From an uncultured Clostridia bacterium (GTDB taxonomy: Bacteria > Bacillota > Clostridia > Christensenellales > Borkfalkiaceae), in NCBI GenBank assembly GCA_944367045.1, contig CALVWI010000001.1:83051-147050 (forward strand): a DNA stretch of 64,000 nt. The letters run 5' to 3'. Made by a program: the position numbers and the translations under genes. Below the pieces are notes generated by a model. The model searched no databases, was not told the origin of the DNA, and was given only the letters and a program-made list of their open reading frames with translations. This document shows, in pieces, positions 8,454 to 17,265 of the stretch. Each line of letters opens with the position of its first letter. Position 1 is the first letter of the stretch.

Positions 8454-9428
8454 ATGGCTATCAAACGCGCGCTTCGGCTTCTCACCGACAACTTCACGAA
8501 CACCTTCAAGCTGCTCTTATACCGCCTTGTGATGGGGGCGCTCTTCGTGGGGCTCTCCTACTTCATTCTCGATCTCGGCCTTCGCAGCCTTCTCGAGGGG
8601 CCGGAGATGCAGAACGTCATCACGATGGTGGGCGACTTCTTCGAGGCGCTCTTCTCGGGACGCACGGGGTATCTCGAGGCCTTCCGCGAGAACTTCACCG
8701 AGGCCTTAAAACAGCTCCTCACCGCCTTTACGGCAGACTTGAGCTCTATCATCGGCTCGTTCGCGGGCGTCGTGGTGCTCTATCTCGTGTTCCGCTTTTT
8801 GAACGGCATGGCGACGTTCGCCATGATGAGCATCTCCTTCGACAGGATGTCCGCCTTCGGCAAGACGAGCTTCTCCGCCGCCTACTTCGAAAACCTGGGC
8901 CGCGCGGTGCGCTATCACCTGCTGTACGTGCCCATCTCCTTCGTGTATGACGTCCTGTCGCTCGCGCTGTGCTGGTTCCTGTTCTTCTATACCCCCTCGC
9001 TCATGGGGGAAACGAGCGTCCTCACCGTCTTCGTGGGGCTCTCGCTCACCGTCGCCGCCTATATCATCCTGCAGTCGCTCAAGATGACCTTCATCTCCTC
9101 GTGGATGCCCTATGCCGTCGAGCACAAGAAGGTCATTGCGGGACTTAAAGACAGCTTCACGCTGAAGGGCAAGTTCGTGCGGCGCTTCGTGAGCTTTCTT
9201 TTGGCCATCTATCTCATGGTCGTCATCAACGTCGTGTGCGCGTTCTGCACGCTGGGGAGCCTGCTCCTCATCTCGCTGCCTGCAAGCAGCTTATATCTTC
9301 TCTGGCTGCAGCTCGTCCTCTATTACCACGAGAACGGAAGAAAGTACTATCTCCACGCCCGCAAGGTGGTGGGGGATGCCGAGGACATGCCCGTCGAGAG
9401 CGAGATCGACCTCGACCTTGAGAGCTGA
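8454..9428 (+). CDS. Polytopic membrane protein of unknown function (second of a pair)
   Basis: The 324-residue protein starts one base after the preceding stop, so the two are almost certainly translationally coupled. It has about six transmembrane helices and an acidic, Asp/Glu-rich C-terminal tail after residue 300 that should be cytoplasmic. The central region contains the motif SFDRMSAFGKTSFSAAYFEN between helices, comparable in position to KHMRIGKRSLSGILSQF in its partner, which supports a paralogous pair. No enzyme motif, transporter signature or binding domain could be recognised, and no function is proposed. Confidence 0.75.
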   Translation: MAIKRALRLLTDNFTNTFKLLLYRLVMGALFVGLSYFILDLGLRSLLEGPEMQNVITMVGDFFEALFSGRTGYLEAFRENFTEALKQLLTAFTADLSSIIGSFAGVVVLYLVFRFLNGMATFAMMSISFDRMSAFGKTSFSAAYFENLGRAVRYHLLYVPISFVYDVLSLALCWFLFFYTPSLMGETSVLTVFVGLSLTVAAYIILQSLKMTFISSWMPYAVEHKKVIAGLKDSFTLKGKFVRRFVSFLLAIYLMVVINVVCAFCTLGSLLLISLPASSLYLLWLQLVLYYHENGRKYYLHARKVVGDAEDMPVESEIDLDLES

Positions 9429-9476
9429 TTTGAGAAACAACGGCGCGGGCATCCCGTGCCGAGAAGGAGTAGTGAT

Positions 9477-11195
9477 ATGAATTATCGGGAAAATTATCAG
9501 AAATGGCTGAACGACGCCCGCCTTTCCGAGGCGGACAGGCAGGAGCTTCTCTCCATCAAGGATGACGAGAAGGCCATCGAGTACCGCTTCGGCGGCGAGC
9601 TCGAGTTCGGCACGGCAGGCATGCGCGGCATCATCGGCTGCGGCATGAACATGATGAACGTCTACACCGTCATGCGCGCGACGCAGGGGCTTTCCATGTA
9701 TATCAAGACGCTCTCTCAAGAGGACCAGGCGCGCGGCGTCGTCATCTCCTACGACACCCGCCGCAACAGCCGTCTGTTCGCCGAGAAGGCGGCCTCCGTG
9801 CTCGCGAAGAACGGCATCAAGGCGTACCTCTTCGACGACGTGCACCCCGTGCCCATGCTCTCGTATGCGGTGCGTTACTTAAAGACCATCGCGGGCATCA
9901 TGATCACGGCGTCGCACAACCCCAAGGAATACAACGGCTATAAGGTCTACGGCGAGGACGGCGCGCAGATGTCCCCCGAGGCAACGGCCATCGTCGTCAA
10001 GTACATCGAGGAAATCAAGGACTACCTCTCCGTCACGGGGGGCGACAAGAGCCCGCTCATCGTCTCCGTGCCCAAGGCAGTGGACGACACCTACATTCAG
10101 GAGCTCACCAAGCTCACCCTCTCCAAGGAGGCCGTCGAGAAGTGCGGAAAGGACTTGAAGCTCGTCTATACGCCCGTCCACGGCAGCGGCTATGTGCCCG
10201 TCATGCGCATTTTGAAGACGCTGGGCATCAACGTCACCGTCGTCGAGGAGCAGACCGTCAAGGATACCGAGTTCTCCACCGTCAAGGTGCCCAACCCCGA
10301 GTTTAAGGAGACGCTCTCCATGGGCATCGACCTTGCGAATAAGATCAACGCGGACGTCGTGTTCGGCACCGACCCCGACTCCGACCGCCTCGGCGTCGCC
10401 GTCAAGAACGACAAGGGCGAGTTCATCGCGCTCTCGGGCAACCAGGTGGGTATCCTGCTTCTCGACTACATCCTCACCCGCCTCAAGGAGGAGAACGCGC
10501 TGCCCAAGAACGCGGCCGTCGTCAAGTCCTTCGTCTCGACGGGCATGGCAAAGGCCATCTGCGACGACTTCGGCGTTGCGATGTTCGAGACGCCCGTCGG
10601 CTTCAAGTTCATCGGCGAGAAGATCAAGCAGTGGGAGCAGGACGGTTCGCACACCTTCGTGTTCGGCTTCGAGGAGTCGTGCGGGTACCTCCGCGGCACC
10701 CACGCGCGCGACAAGGACGCCGTCGTCGCCTCCATGCTCTGCGCCGAGATGGTCTGCTACTACACCTACATCGGCAAGACGGTCTGGGGCAGGCTGCAGG
10801 AAATTTACGCAAAGTACGGCTTCGTGCTCGATAAGAACATCTCCATTCAGTACTCCGGCCTCAACGCCATGAAGGAGATGAACGCCGTCGTCGACGCGCT
10901 CAAGACCGAGAAGGTGGAGCGCTTCGGCACCCTCGACGTGGAGGCGGTGCGCGACTATTCCGCATCCGTCCGCCGCGACAAGGAGGGCAACGAGTCGCAC
11001 ATCGACATTCCCAAGTGCAACTGCGTCTACTACGAGCTCAAGGGCGGCTCCTTCATCTGCGTGCGCCCTTCGGGCACCGAGCCCAAGCTCAAGATCTACT
11101 ACTCCATCCGCGCCAAGGACGAGGCCGCGGCCGAGGCAGAGCTTGAAAAGTGCAAGGCTTCCGTGCAGGAGCTTTTAGACAGCGTCAAGAAGTAA
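9477..11195 (+). CDS. Phospho-sugar mutase (phosphoglucomutase/phosphomannomutase family)
   Basis: The 572-residue alpha-D-phosphohexomutase has the catalytic serine loop TASHNPKEYNGYK (Ser146), the Mg-binding loop GTDPDSDRLG, the sugar-binding loop GFEESCGYL and the phosphate-binding loop RPSGTEPKLKIYY near the C-terminus. It interconverts hexose 1- and 6-phosphates in the cytoplasm, feeding glycolysis or nucleotide-sugar synthesis. Its length fits the Bacillus PgcA type, which acts on glucose. An earlier in-frame GTG exists, but the ATG at 9477 is preceded by AGAAGGAG at good distance. The gene follows the membrane pair by 48 bases with no obvious promoter and ends in a strong terminator. 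Confidence 0.93.
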   Translation: MNYRENYQKWLNDARLSEADRQELLSIKDDEKAIEYRFGGELEFGTAGMRGIIGCGMNMMNVYTVMRATQGLSMYIKTLSQEDQARGVVISYDTRRNSRLFAEKAASVLAKNGIKAYLFDDVHPVPMLSYAVRYLKTIAGIMITASHNPKEYNGYKVYGEDGAQMSPEATAIVVKYIEEIKDYLSVTGGDKSPLIVSVPKAVDDTYIQELTKLTLSKEAVEKCGKDLKLVYTPVHGSGYVPVMRILKTLGINVTVVEEQTVKDTEFSTVKVPNPEFKETLSMGIDLANKINADVVFGTDPDSDRLGVAVKNDKGEFIALSGNQVGILLLDYILTRLKEENALPKNAAVVKSFVSTGMAKAICDDFGVAMFETPVGFKFIGEKIKQWEQDGSHTFVFGFEESCGYLRGTHARDKDAVVASMLCAEMVCYYTYIGKTVWGRLQEIYAKYGFVLDKNISIQYSGLNAMKEMNAVVDALKTEKVERFGTLDVEAVRDYSASVRRDKEGNESHIDIPKCNCVYYELKGGSFICVRPSGTEPKLKIYYSIRAKDEAAAEAELEKCKASVQELLDSVKK

Positions 11196-11211
11196 TTGAA
11201 CGTGACATCGG

Positions 11212-11250
11212 GCGCCGCCCGCGGCAAATTTGCCGCGGGCGGCGCTTTTC
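11212..11250 (+). terminator. Terminator of the phosphohexomutase gene
   Basis: A perfect 17-bp inverted repeat (arms start GCGCCGCCCGCGGCAAA) is followed by TTTTCTT. Confidence 0.85.
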
Positions 11251-11329
11251 TTCCCCAAAAGTTCTTCGATACTTTTTGGGAGCCCTGTTTTTTTCTTCCC
11301 CAAAAGTTCTTCGATACTTTTTGGGAGCC
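11246..11329 (+). repeat. Two identical 39-bp hairpin-forming tandem units
   Basis: The 39-bp unit at 11246-11284 is repeated without change at 11291-11329 (period 45). Each contains CCCAAAAGT and ACTTTTTGGG arms around TCTTCGAT and is followed by a T-run, so each can act as an intrinsic terminator; together with the GC hairpin upstream this makes three in series. This accounts for most of the 309-base gene-free stretch 11196-11504; the rest holds the next gene's promoter. Confidence 0.8.
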
Positions 11330-11412
11330 TTTTTTTTGGGGGCTCTGCCGCGCAAAATCGCACGGTGGGCACCCAATTTATTTTAGACAAAGCTAAAATG
11401 TTCTTCTTTTTC

Positions 11413-11451
11413 TTGACAAATTTGCGCAATTTGGATATCATTTGATATAAT
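11413..11451 (+). promoter_or_regulatory. Promoter with overlapping operator-like palindromes upstream of the ArsR-like gene
   Basis: TTGACA (11413-11418) pairs with TATCAT (11436-11441, 17-base spacer); an extended TGA-TATAAT lies at 11443-11451. Between and over these are two palindromes: CAAATT-N5-AATTTG (11417-11433) and ATATCA-TT-TGATAT (11435-11448). They are well placed to be repressor sites, possibly for the gene's own product. Confidence 0.6.
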
Positions 11452-11504
11452 AAACGTATGCAGCGGGGCGGCGGGAACGCCCCTCGGGAAAAAGGGGATC
11501 GCAC

Positions 11505-12416
11505 ATGATCTATCTCAAGGACTTCAAGCAGGGGAAACTCTTATATGAGGCGCTCGATTCGGACATCCGCCTCGGCATCTTGGACGAGCTCTTGCAGAAG
11601 GGCGAGCTCAACCTCGCCCACTTTGCGAAAGTTTTCGGCGTCTCCAACGGCGCCATCACCGCGCACGTCAAAAAACTCTACGAGGCCGGCCTCATCGAGA
11701 TCACGACCTCCTCGGGCAAGCGCGGCACGCAAAAAATTTGCCGCCTCGCCGCCGACAAGATCGTCATCGACTTCGTCAACAACGTGCAGGCGGAGGGCAG
11801 GGTGGAGAGCGCCCACATCGACATCGGCCACTACGTCAGCTACGACATTCACCCGACCTGCGGCATCGCGACGCCCGAGAAGATGATCGGCCGCTTCGAC
11901 GACCCGACCTGCTTCTCCTATCCCGAGCGTATCAAGGCGGGCATCCTGTGGTTCGCGTGGGGGCACGTCGAGTACCTCATCCCCAACTACCTCACGCCCG
12001 AGAGCGAACTTCTGGAGCTGCAATTTTCCATGGAGCTTGCGAGCGAGGCCCCGGGCTACGCCGCCTACTACCCGAGCGACATCCACTTCGCCGTCAACGG
12101 GCACGAGCTCGGCTACTTCAAGAGCCGCGGCGAGTACAACGACCGCACGGGCAACTGCAACCCCGCGTGGTGGTGGGGCAACCTCGGCCAGTACGGCAAG
12201 AAGGTGCTCGTCGTCGTCAACCGCCACGGGAGCTACATCTGCGGGTTCAAGGTGTCCGATACGACCCTGCAGGACCTCGCCTTGAAGGCGGGCGATCAGA
12301 TCCGCTTCCGCATCTTCGTTCCCGAGGACGCCGTCCACCGCGGGGGAGCCACCCTCTTCGGCCGCGGCTTCGGGGACTATGATGAGGGGATAGTTTGCAA
12401 CTTTGTTACTAAGTAG
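11505..12416 (+). CDS. ArsR-like HTH regulator with large C-terminal domain
   Basis: Residues 20-85 form a winged helix-turn-helix (SDIRLGILDELLQKGELNLAHFA, quoted here in part as LGILDELLQKG, then FGVSNGAITAHVKKLYEAGLI). The remaining 220 residues are a separate, mostly beta domain rich in aromatic residues, including NPAWWWGNLGQYG, not found in classical ArsR/SmtB metal sensors of about 100 residues. Related long ArsR-like regulators occur in Bacillota next to sugar-metabolism genes, so the C-terminal part may bind a carbohydrate-like effector; this is inference. The gene lies upstream of the glycerol-1-phosphate dehydrogenase/isomerase pair and may control both itself and them. No CxC metal site is present. 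Confidence 0.75.
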   Translation: MIYLKDFKQGKLLYEALDSDIRLGILDELLQKGELNLAHFAKVFGVSNGAITAHVKKLYEAGLIEITTSSGKRGTQKICRLAADKIVIDFVNNVQAEGRVESAHIDIGHYVSYDIHPTCGIATPEKMIGRFDDPTCFSYPERIKAGILWFAWGHVEYLIPNYLTPESELLELQFSMELASEAPGYAAYYPSDIHFAVNGHELGYFKSRGEYNDRTGNCNPAWWWGNLGQYGKKVLVVVNRHGSYICGFKVSDTTLQDLALKAGDQIRFRIFVPEDAVHRGGATLFGRGFGDYDEGIVCNFVTK

Positions 12417-12524
12417 TTCCGAGCAAAAATCTGCGGCGCAATACTTTGTCGGGCTTGCATCTCTTTGCTCTCACTTCGGGGGCCCCGGCTTTTCGTTAAA
12501 TGATATTCCTTAACAGGTGAATAT

Positions 12525-13649
12525 ATGGACATTTCGGCATTATCTCAGCGGTTTCACATCAATGCGGAGCGCGTGCAGGACGGCAAATTCCCCGTCTTCT
12601 GCGATCGCGTCAAGGGGAAGCGCGTCTTGCTCGTCTCGGACGAGGTCACGAAGCGCTTCGCCCTTCCTCTCCTTACTTCTTTGCAGGAGTGCGGCGTCAA
12701 TGCCTCGCTCTTCACCCTTCCCGAGGAGGAGCCCGTCGCGGACGAGGCGACCGTCGCCCGCGTCATGGAGGCGGGAAAGGACTATGACTATCTCCTCGCC
12801 GTCGGTTCGGGCACGCTCAACGATCTGTGCAAGCGCTCGGGCTTTCTCCTTCACAAGGAGAGCGGCGTGTATGCGACCGCTCCTTCGATGGACGGCTACA
12901 CCTCGGGCGTCACGCCCCTCATCGAGAAGGGGTTCAAGATCACGCGCGACGCGCAGACGGCCTCCGACGTTTTGATGGATTTCTCCGTGCTCAAAGCGGC
13001 GCCCAGCATCATGATCGGCGCGGGCGTGGGGGACATTCTCGCCAAGTACTGCTGCCTCACCGACTGGCGCATTTCGCGCGACCTCAAGGGTGAAAAGTAC
13101 AACGAGGAGGCGGCGTCGCTCATGTATAACGCCGTGCGCGCCTGTGACGAGAGCCTTCCCGCCCTCTTTACGGGCAAGGATGAGGGCGTCGAAAAGCTCA
13201 TGGAGGCGCTCCTCATCTCGGGCTATGCGATGGTCATTGCAGGGAGTTCCCGCCCCGCCTCGGGCGCGGAGCACCACATGAGCCACTTCCTCGAGATGGA
13301 CTTTTTGAAGCGCGGCAAGCGCATTCCGCTCCATGGCATCAAGGTGGGGCTGGGTACCGCCGTCTCGCTCTATCTCTATCATACGTTGGAAAGACGCCGC
13401 GATTTCAAGGGCAAGGAAATTGTCTTGAAAGAGGCCGAGGGGCTGCCCGAGAGCGAGTTCGTCCTCTCGACGCTCAAAAGGCTCGGCTGCCCCACGCGGT
13501 TCTCCGAGCTCGACGTCTCGCCCGAGACGGTGCGCACCATGTTCTTTGAAGCCTACAAGATCCGCGACCGCTTCACCATCCTCACCCTCTACAACGAGGA
13601 AGGGCTGATGAAGGACACTGCGGACGAGCTCATGGAGAAGTTCTACTGA
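12525..13649 (+). CDS. Glycerol-1-phosphate dehydrogenase-like (AraM/EgsA family)
   Basis: The 374-residue protein belongs to the iron-dependent alcohol dehydrogenase superfamily, in the branch of sn-glycerol-1-phosphate dehydrogenases such as Bacillus AraM. Visible markers are the nucleotide-binding VGSGTLND, the substrate region APSMDGYTSG, and the metal ligands in GAGVGDILAKY (Asp), GAEHHMSHFLEM (His) and PLHGIKVGLG (His). AraM reduces dihydroxyacetone phosphate to glycerol 1-phosphate using Ni2+ or Zn2+. In bacteria this feeds heptaprenylglyceryl lipids or sugar-acid metabolism rather than archaeal membranes. Its stop overlaps the start of the sugar isomerase by one base, so they are coupled. 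Confidence 0.85.
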   Translation: MDISALSQRFHINAERVQDGKFPVFCDRVKGKRVLLVSDEVTKRFALPLLTSLQECGVNASLFTLPEEEPVADEATVARVMEAGKDYDYLLAVGSGTLNDLCKRSGFLLHKESGVYATAPSMDGYTSGVTPLIEKGFKITRDAQTASDVLMDFSVLKAAPSIMIGAGVGDILAKYCCLTDWRISRDLKGEKYNEEAASLMYNAVRACDESLPALFTGKDEGVEKLMEALLISGYAMVIAGSSRPASGAEHHMSHFLEMDFLKRGKRIPLHGIKVGLGTAVSLYLYHTLERRRDFKGKEIVLKEAEGLPESEFVLSTLKRLGCPTRFSELDVSPETVRTMFFEAYKIRDRFTILTLYNEEGLMKDTADELMEKFY

Positions 13650-14437
13650 TGCAGGCGGGCATCTCGACGGCGACGCTCTTCCTGCGCCGCAACAACGAGG
13701 ACGCGCTCGCCCTCTTCAGGGAGTGGGGCGTGCCCGTCGCGGAAGTCTTTTTGACGTCCTTCTCGGAGTACGACCCCGCCTTCGCGCAGCTGTGCGCCGA
13801 GCGCAAGGGGGAGGTGAAGGTGCATTCCGTGCACGTCCTCAACACGCAATTCGAGCCGCAGCTCTACGCCGCCCACCCGCGCGTCTTGGCGGACGCATTC
13901 GGTCTCCTTCGCCGCACGATGGAGAGCGCCCGCGTCTTGGGAGCGGGGCACTACACCTTTCACGGCGTCGCGAGGCTCAAGCGCACCTTCCGCGAAAATC
14001 TGCCCAAATCGGGCGAGCAGACGAAGGGCATCGCCGAGGTGTGCGAAAGCTACGGCGTGCAGCTGTGCTACGAGAACGTCGAGTGGGCGCTCTACAACCG
14101 CCCGGGCGTGTTTTCCGTTCTCAAAGAGCATTGCCCTTCGCTCGGCGGCGTGCTCGATTTGAAACAGGCGCGCATCACGGGGTTCGACTATTTCGATTAC
14201 TTAAAGGAGATGGGCGAAAGTCTCACGCACGTCCATGTGAGCGACATCACGGCGGAGGGCAAGATGTGCCTTCCGGGGAAGGGCGTCTTCGACTTCCCGC
14301 TGCTCCTTCGAAGGCTCCGCGACGTCGGCTTTTCGGGCCCGCTCCTCATCGAGAACTATTCGGGCGACTACGGGGACGAGGACGAACTTCGCGCCTCCTT
14401 CGAGTGGCTTGCAGGCCTTACGGAACACAGCAAATAG
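13649..14437 (+). CDS. Sugar phosphate isomerase/epimerase (xylose isomerase-like TIM barrel)
   Basis: The 262-residue protein has the AP-endonuclease-2/xylose-isomerase-like TIM-barrel pattern: an early EVFLTSF strand, HVLNTQFEPQ, an AGHYTFHG strand, CYENVEWALYN with the metal-binding Glu, LDLKQARITG, HVHVSDITAEGK with the conserved His and Asp, and LLIENYS with the last Glu. It should bind a divalent metal and isomerise or epimerise a sugar or sugar phosphate; the substrate is not deducible. It begins in a TGATG overlap with the dehydrogenase gene, which suggests consecutive steps in one pathway. The ABC transporter follows after 10 bases. Confidence 0.82.
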   Translation: MQAGISTATLFLRRNNEDALALFREWGVPVAEVFLTSFSEYDPAFAQLCAERKGEVKVHSVHVLNTQFEPQLYAAHPRVLADAFGLLRRTMESARVLGAGHYTFHGVARLKRTFRENLPKSGEQTKGIAEVCESYGVQLCYENVEWALYNRPGVFSVLKEHCPSLGGVLDLKQARITGFDYFDYLKEMGESLTHVHVSDITAEGKMCLPGKGVFDFPLLLRRLRDVGFSGPLLIENYSGDYGDEDELRASFEWLAGLTEHSK

Positions 14438-14447
14438 GGGGAAATTT

Positions 14448-16883
14448 ATGCTGCAAATAAGGGACCTTACCAAACGCTACACGACCAAGGGGGAGACCGT
14501 CGAGGCGCTCGACCACGTCTCTTTGGACTTTCCCGAGACGGGCATGGTGTTCCTGCTCGGCAAGTCGGGGAGCGGCAAATCGACGCTCCTGAACCTTGCG
14601 GGCGGGCTCGATTCGCCCGACGAAGGGGAGATCATCGTCAAGGGCAAGTCCTCCAAGGACTTCACCCCGAGCGACTTCGACTCCTACCGCAACACCTACG
14701 TCGGCTTCATCTTTCAGGAGTACAACATCTTAAACGAGCTGACGGTGGGGGAGAACGTCGCGCTCGCCCTGCAGCTGCAGGGAAAGCCCAAGGACAGGGC
14801 CCGTATTTCCGAGCTCCTCTCCATGGTGGACCTTCAGGGCTATGCCGACCGCAAGCCCAACACCCTCTCGGGCGGGCAGAAGCAGCGCGTCGCCATCGCT
14901 CGGGCGCTCGTCAAGGAGCCCGAGATCATCATGGCGGACGAGCCCACGGGCGCACTCGACTCGCAGACGGGCGCGCAGGTCTTCGACACCTTAAAGAAGC
15001 TCTCCAAGGAGAAACTCGTCGTGGTCGTCTCGCATGACAGGGACTTTGCCGAGACGTACGCCGACCGCATCATCGAACTTCGCGACGGCAAGGTGGTCTC
15101 CGACGTCACCCGTTCGGGCGAAGGGGGAGAGGTGAAGAACGTCGTCGAAGCGGGGCCCAAGAAGCTCACCGTTGTGAGCGGCGCCGCCCTCACGGAGGAG
15201 GACGAGACGCGCATTCTGCAGTTCCTCCGCGCCAACAAGGGGAGCGTGGTACTCTCCGCCGAGAAGGAGGACCAGCCCGCCGCGGCGGCGCAGAGCACGG
15301 GCACCTTCGCTCCCTCCGACACGACGCCCGCTCCCCGCGAGGAGAACACGGCGTCCTTCATTCCCTCGCACTTCCCCGCGCGCTATGCCTTCAAGATGGG
15401 CGCGGCGAGTCTGAAGTTCAAGCCCTTCCGCCTCGTCGTGACCGTCCTGCTCGCGGCCATCGCGTTCATCGTGTTCGGCGTGTTCTCGACGATGATCACC
15501 TACTCGCCCGCCGACATGGGCGTCACGGGGCTCGTGGGTTCCTCCTACGGCGCCGCGGTGCTCCAGAAGAAGCTCATCATGCACGGCGTGGACAGCAACG
15601 GGCAGGAGTACACCCGCCGTCTCCCCGTGTCGGGCTCCGCGAATTTCGTCGAGGAGGAAGTCTCCGCCATCCGCGAGGACACCGGCCTCAACTTCATTCC
15701 CGTCTACGACTTCGCCTCCACGTCGCTGAGTATTCGCCCCTCCTTCGCGCTCGAGAGCAGCAGTGTCTATACGGAGAGCGCCTTCTACGAGGAGGTCGAC
15801 GGCTTCACGGGCTTTGCCGAGGTCTCGTATATCCTCGACGACCCCGACTACACCCTCGTCGCGGGGAGCTATCCCGAGGAGGTCAACGAGGGCATCGTCT
15901 CGAAGACCGTCGCGGACGCCTTCCTGCAGTTCGGCTACCGCCTGACGAGCGACGCCGACCCCGAGGCCATCAACTCCTACGAGGACCTCATCGGCAAGAG
16001 CATCCGCGTCAACGTGGGCATCACGAGCACCGTCTATGTGACGGTGACGGGCGTGTTCGACGCGGGCGAGGACTTCTCCGCCTTCGACGCGCTCAAGACG
16101 GGCGAGGGCGTCTCGACGAGCGAGATGGAGGAGCTCGCCGAGAGCTTTTCCGACGTCTTTTATAACTCCATGGCCTCCGTCTGCTTTGTCACGGACGGCT
16201 TCTACGAGGGCAACACCTATTTCGACACCGCCCAGCGCGAGTACCGCTCGCTGCTCCTGCTCGTCGAGCAGAACGGCGGCACGACGTCCTACACCGAGGA
16301 GTCCGCGTCAAACCGCCGCTATCAGCGGCTCATGGTGTCGCTCTCCTCCGACCGCGAGGGCATCGCGGAGACGCTTTTCACCTACTACGGGAGAGAGGAG
16401 GCGGAGCTCGATCTGAGCTATGCGCTTCCCTACGAGTTCCTCGGCGACATCGACGACGGGCAGGAAGTCTATACGCTCATCTTCCCCGTCATCGGGGCGG
16501 CGGCGGGCGTTCTGGCCGTCTTTGCGGCGCTGCTTCTCTTCAGTTTCATCTCGCAGAGCATCAACAATAAGAAGAAGGAGATCGGCATTCTCCGCGCCGT
16601 GGGCGCACGGGGCATCGACGTGTTTAAGATCTTCATCGTCGAGGGCATCGCCGTGACGCTCATCTGCCTCGTCCTCGGCATCTTGGGGAGCCTTGCGGCC
16701 TGCGCGCTCACCAACGGCATTCTCATCTCGGAAGGCATCCTCGCCTACGACTTCTTCCTCTTCACCTGGAAGAACGCGCTCATCCTCTTCGGCATCGCCG
16801 CCGTCACGGCCGTCGTCGCAACGGGCATCCCCGTCGCGGTGTTCTCGAGGAAGAAGCCCGTCGAGACCATTCGCTCCGTCTAA
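14448..16883 (+). CDS. MacB-like ABC transporter, fused ATPase-permease (FtsX type)
   Basis: The 811-residue protein joins an ATPase (residues 1-230: Walker A GKSGSGKST at 38-46, LSGGQKQR signature, Walker B IIMADEPTGALD, and a switch His in VVSHD) to a linker of about 80 low-complexity residues (Ala/Pro/Thr/Glu) and an FtsX-type permease. The permease has one helix near residue 320, a large extracellular domain of about 330 residues, and three C-terminal helices with the EIGILRAVGARG coupling motif. Such type VII systems do not carry solutes across the membrane in the usual way but transmit force to export peptides or antibiotics or to act on the cell wall. The start follows a GGGGG-type site. 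An upstream in-frame start lies inside the previous gene and is rejected. Confidence 0.9.
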   Translation: MLQIRDLTKRYTTKGETVEALDHVSLDFPETGMVFLLGKSGSGKSTLLNLAGGLDSPDEGEIIVKGKSSKDFTPSDFDSYRNTYVGFIFQEYNILNELTVGENVALALQLQGKPKDRARISELLSMVDLQGYADRKPNTLSGGQKQRVAIARALVKEPEIIMADEPTGALDSQTGAQVFDTLKKLSKEKLVVVVSHDRDFAETYADRIIELRDGKVVSDVTRSGEGGEVKNVVEAGPKKLTVVSGAALTEEDETRILQFLRANKGSVVLSAEKEDQPAAAAQSTGTFAPSDTTPAPREENTASFIPSHFPARYAFKMGAASLKFKPFRLVVTVLLAAIAFIVFGVFSTMITYSPADMGVTGLVGSSYGAAVLQKKLIMHGVDSNGQEYTRRLPVSGSANFVEEEVSAIREDTGLNFIPVYDFASTSLSIRPSFALESSSVYTESAFYEEVDGFTGFAEVSYILDDPDYTLVAGSYPEEVNEGIVSKTVADAFLQFGYRLTSDADPEAINSYEDLIGKSIRVNVGITSTVYVTVTGVFDAGEDFSAFDALKTGEGVSTSEMEELAESFSDVFYNSMASVCFVTDGFYEGNTYFDTAQREYRSLLLLVEQNGGTTSYTEESASNRRYQRLMVSLSSDREGIAETLFTYYGREEAELDLSYALPYEFLGDIDDGQEVYTLIFPVIGAAAGVLAVFAALLLFSFISQSINNKKKEIGILRAVGARGIDVFKIFIVEGIAVTLICLVLGILGSLAACALTNGILISEGILAYDFFLFTWKNALILFGIAAVTAVVATGIPVAVFSRKKPVETIRSV

Positions 16884-16922
16884 AAAAGGACGCAAAAACT
16901 GTTTTCTCGCGCCCGAAAGCAT

Positions 16923-16951
16923 TTGACAAGGCAAAAAAAGTCTGCTATAAT
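16923..16951 (+). promoter_or_regulatory. Consensus promoter of rpsU
   Basis: TTGACA (16923-16928), 17 bases, TATAAT (16946-16951): a perfect SigA consensus as expected for a ribosomal protein gene. Confidence 0.88.
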
Positions 16952-17008
16952 GGGCAGGCAACTTGAAAGAGGGCAAATAAGTGCTGCGGCGAAGGAGGGT
17001 TGAATAGG

Positions 17009-17185
17009 ATGTCTACCATCAGAGTCGGCGAAAACGAGAATCTCGAAAACGCGCTGCGCCGTTTCAAGAGAAAGTGCTCCCGCGACGGCATCATCGGGGA
17101 TCTCCGCAAGAAGGAGTTCTACGAAAAGCCTTCCGTGAAGAAGAGAAAGAAGGCGGAAGCAGCCAGAAAGAGAAGCAGAAACTAA
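17009..17185 (+). CDS. rpsU: 30S ribosomal protein S21
   Basis: The 58-residue protein is the full length of bS21 and shows its features: an N-terminal IRVGENE segment, the basic [14 protein letters not shown] helix, the [11 protein letters not shown] turn, and a Lys/Arg-rich tail. It sits on the small-subunit platform near the 3' end of 16S rRNA and helps Shine-Dalgarno recognition, which is of interest because several genes in this window appear leaderless. The ATG at 17009 is preceded by AAGGAGG. An alternative TTG nine bases upstream would add three residues and is less likely. A perfect promoter precedes it and a hairpin terminator follows at once. Confidence 0.96.
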   Translation: MSTIRVGENENLENALRRFKRKCSRDGIIGDLRKKEFYEKPSVKKRKKAEAARKRSRN

Positions 17186-17190
17186 AGATG

Positions 17191-17220
17191 AAAACCGTAA
17201 CGATGCGTTACGGTTTTTTT
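17191..17220 (+). terminator. Terminator of rpsU
   Basis: A 12-bp stem (AAAACCGTAACG / CGTTACGGTTTT), ATG loop and a T-run: a classic intrinsic terminator. Confidence 0.9.
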
Positions 17221-17265
17221 CTTGCGAAAAATGTCGAAACAAAGCGAATAATGGGGTAAAAAGGC

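Noticed and set aside
11246-11329. CRISPR-like or short-repeat array
   Set aside because: Only two units with a 6-base gap, each a terminator hairpin; no spacers and no cas genes.
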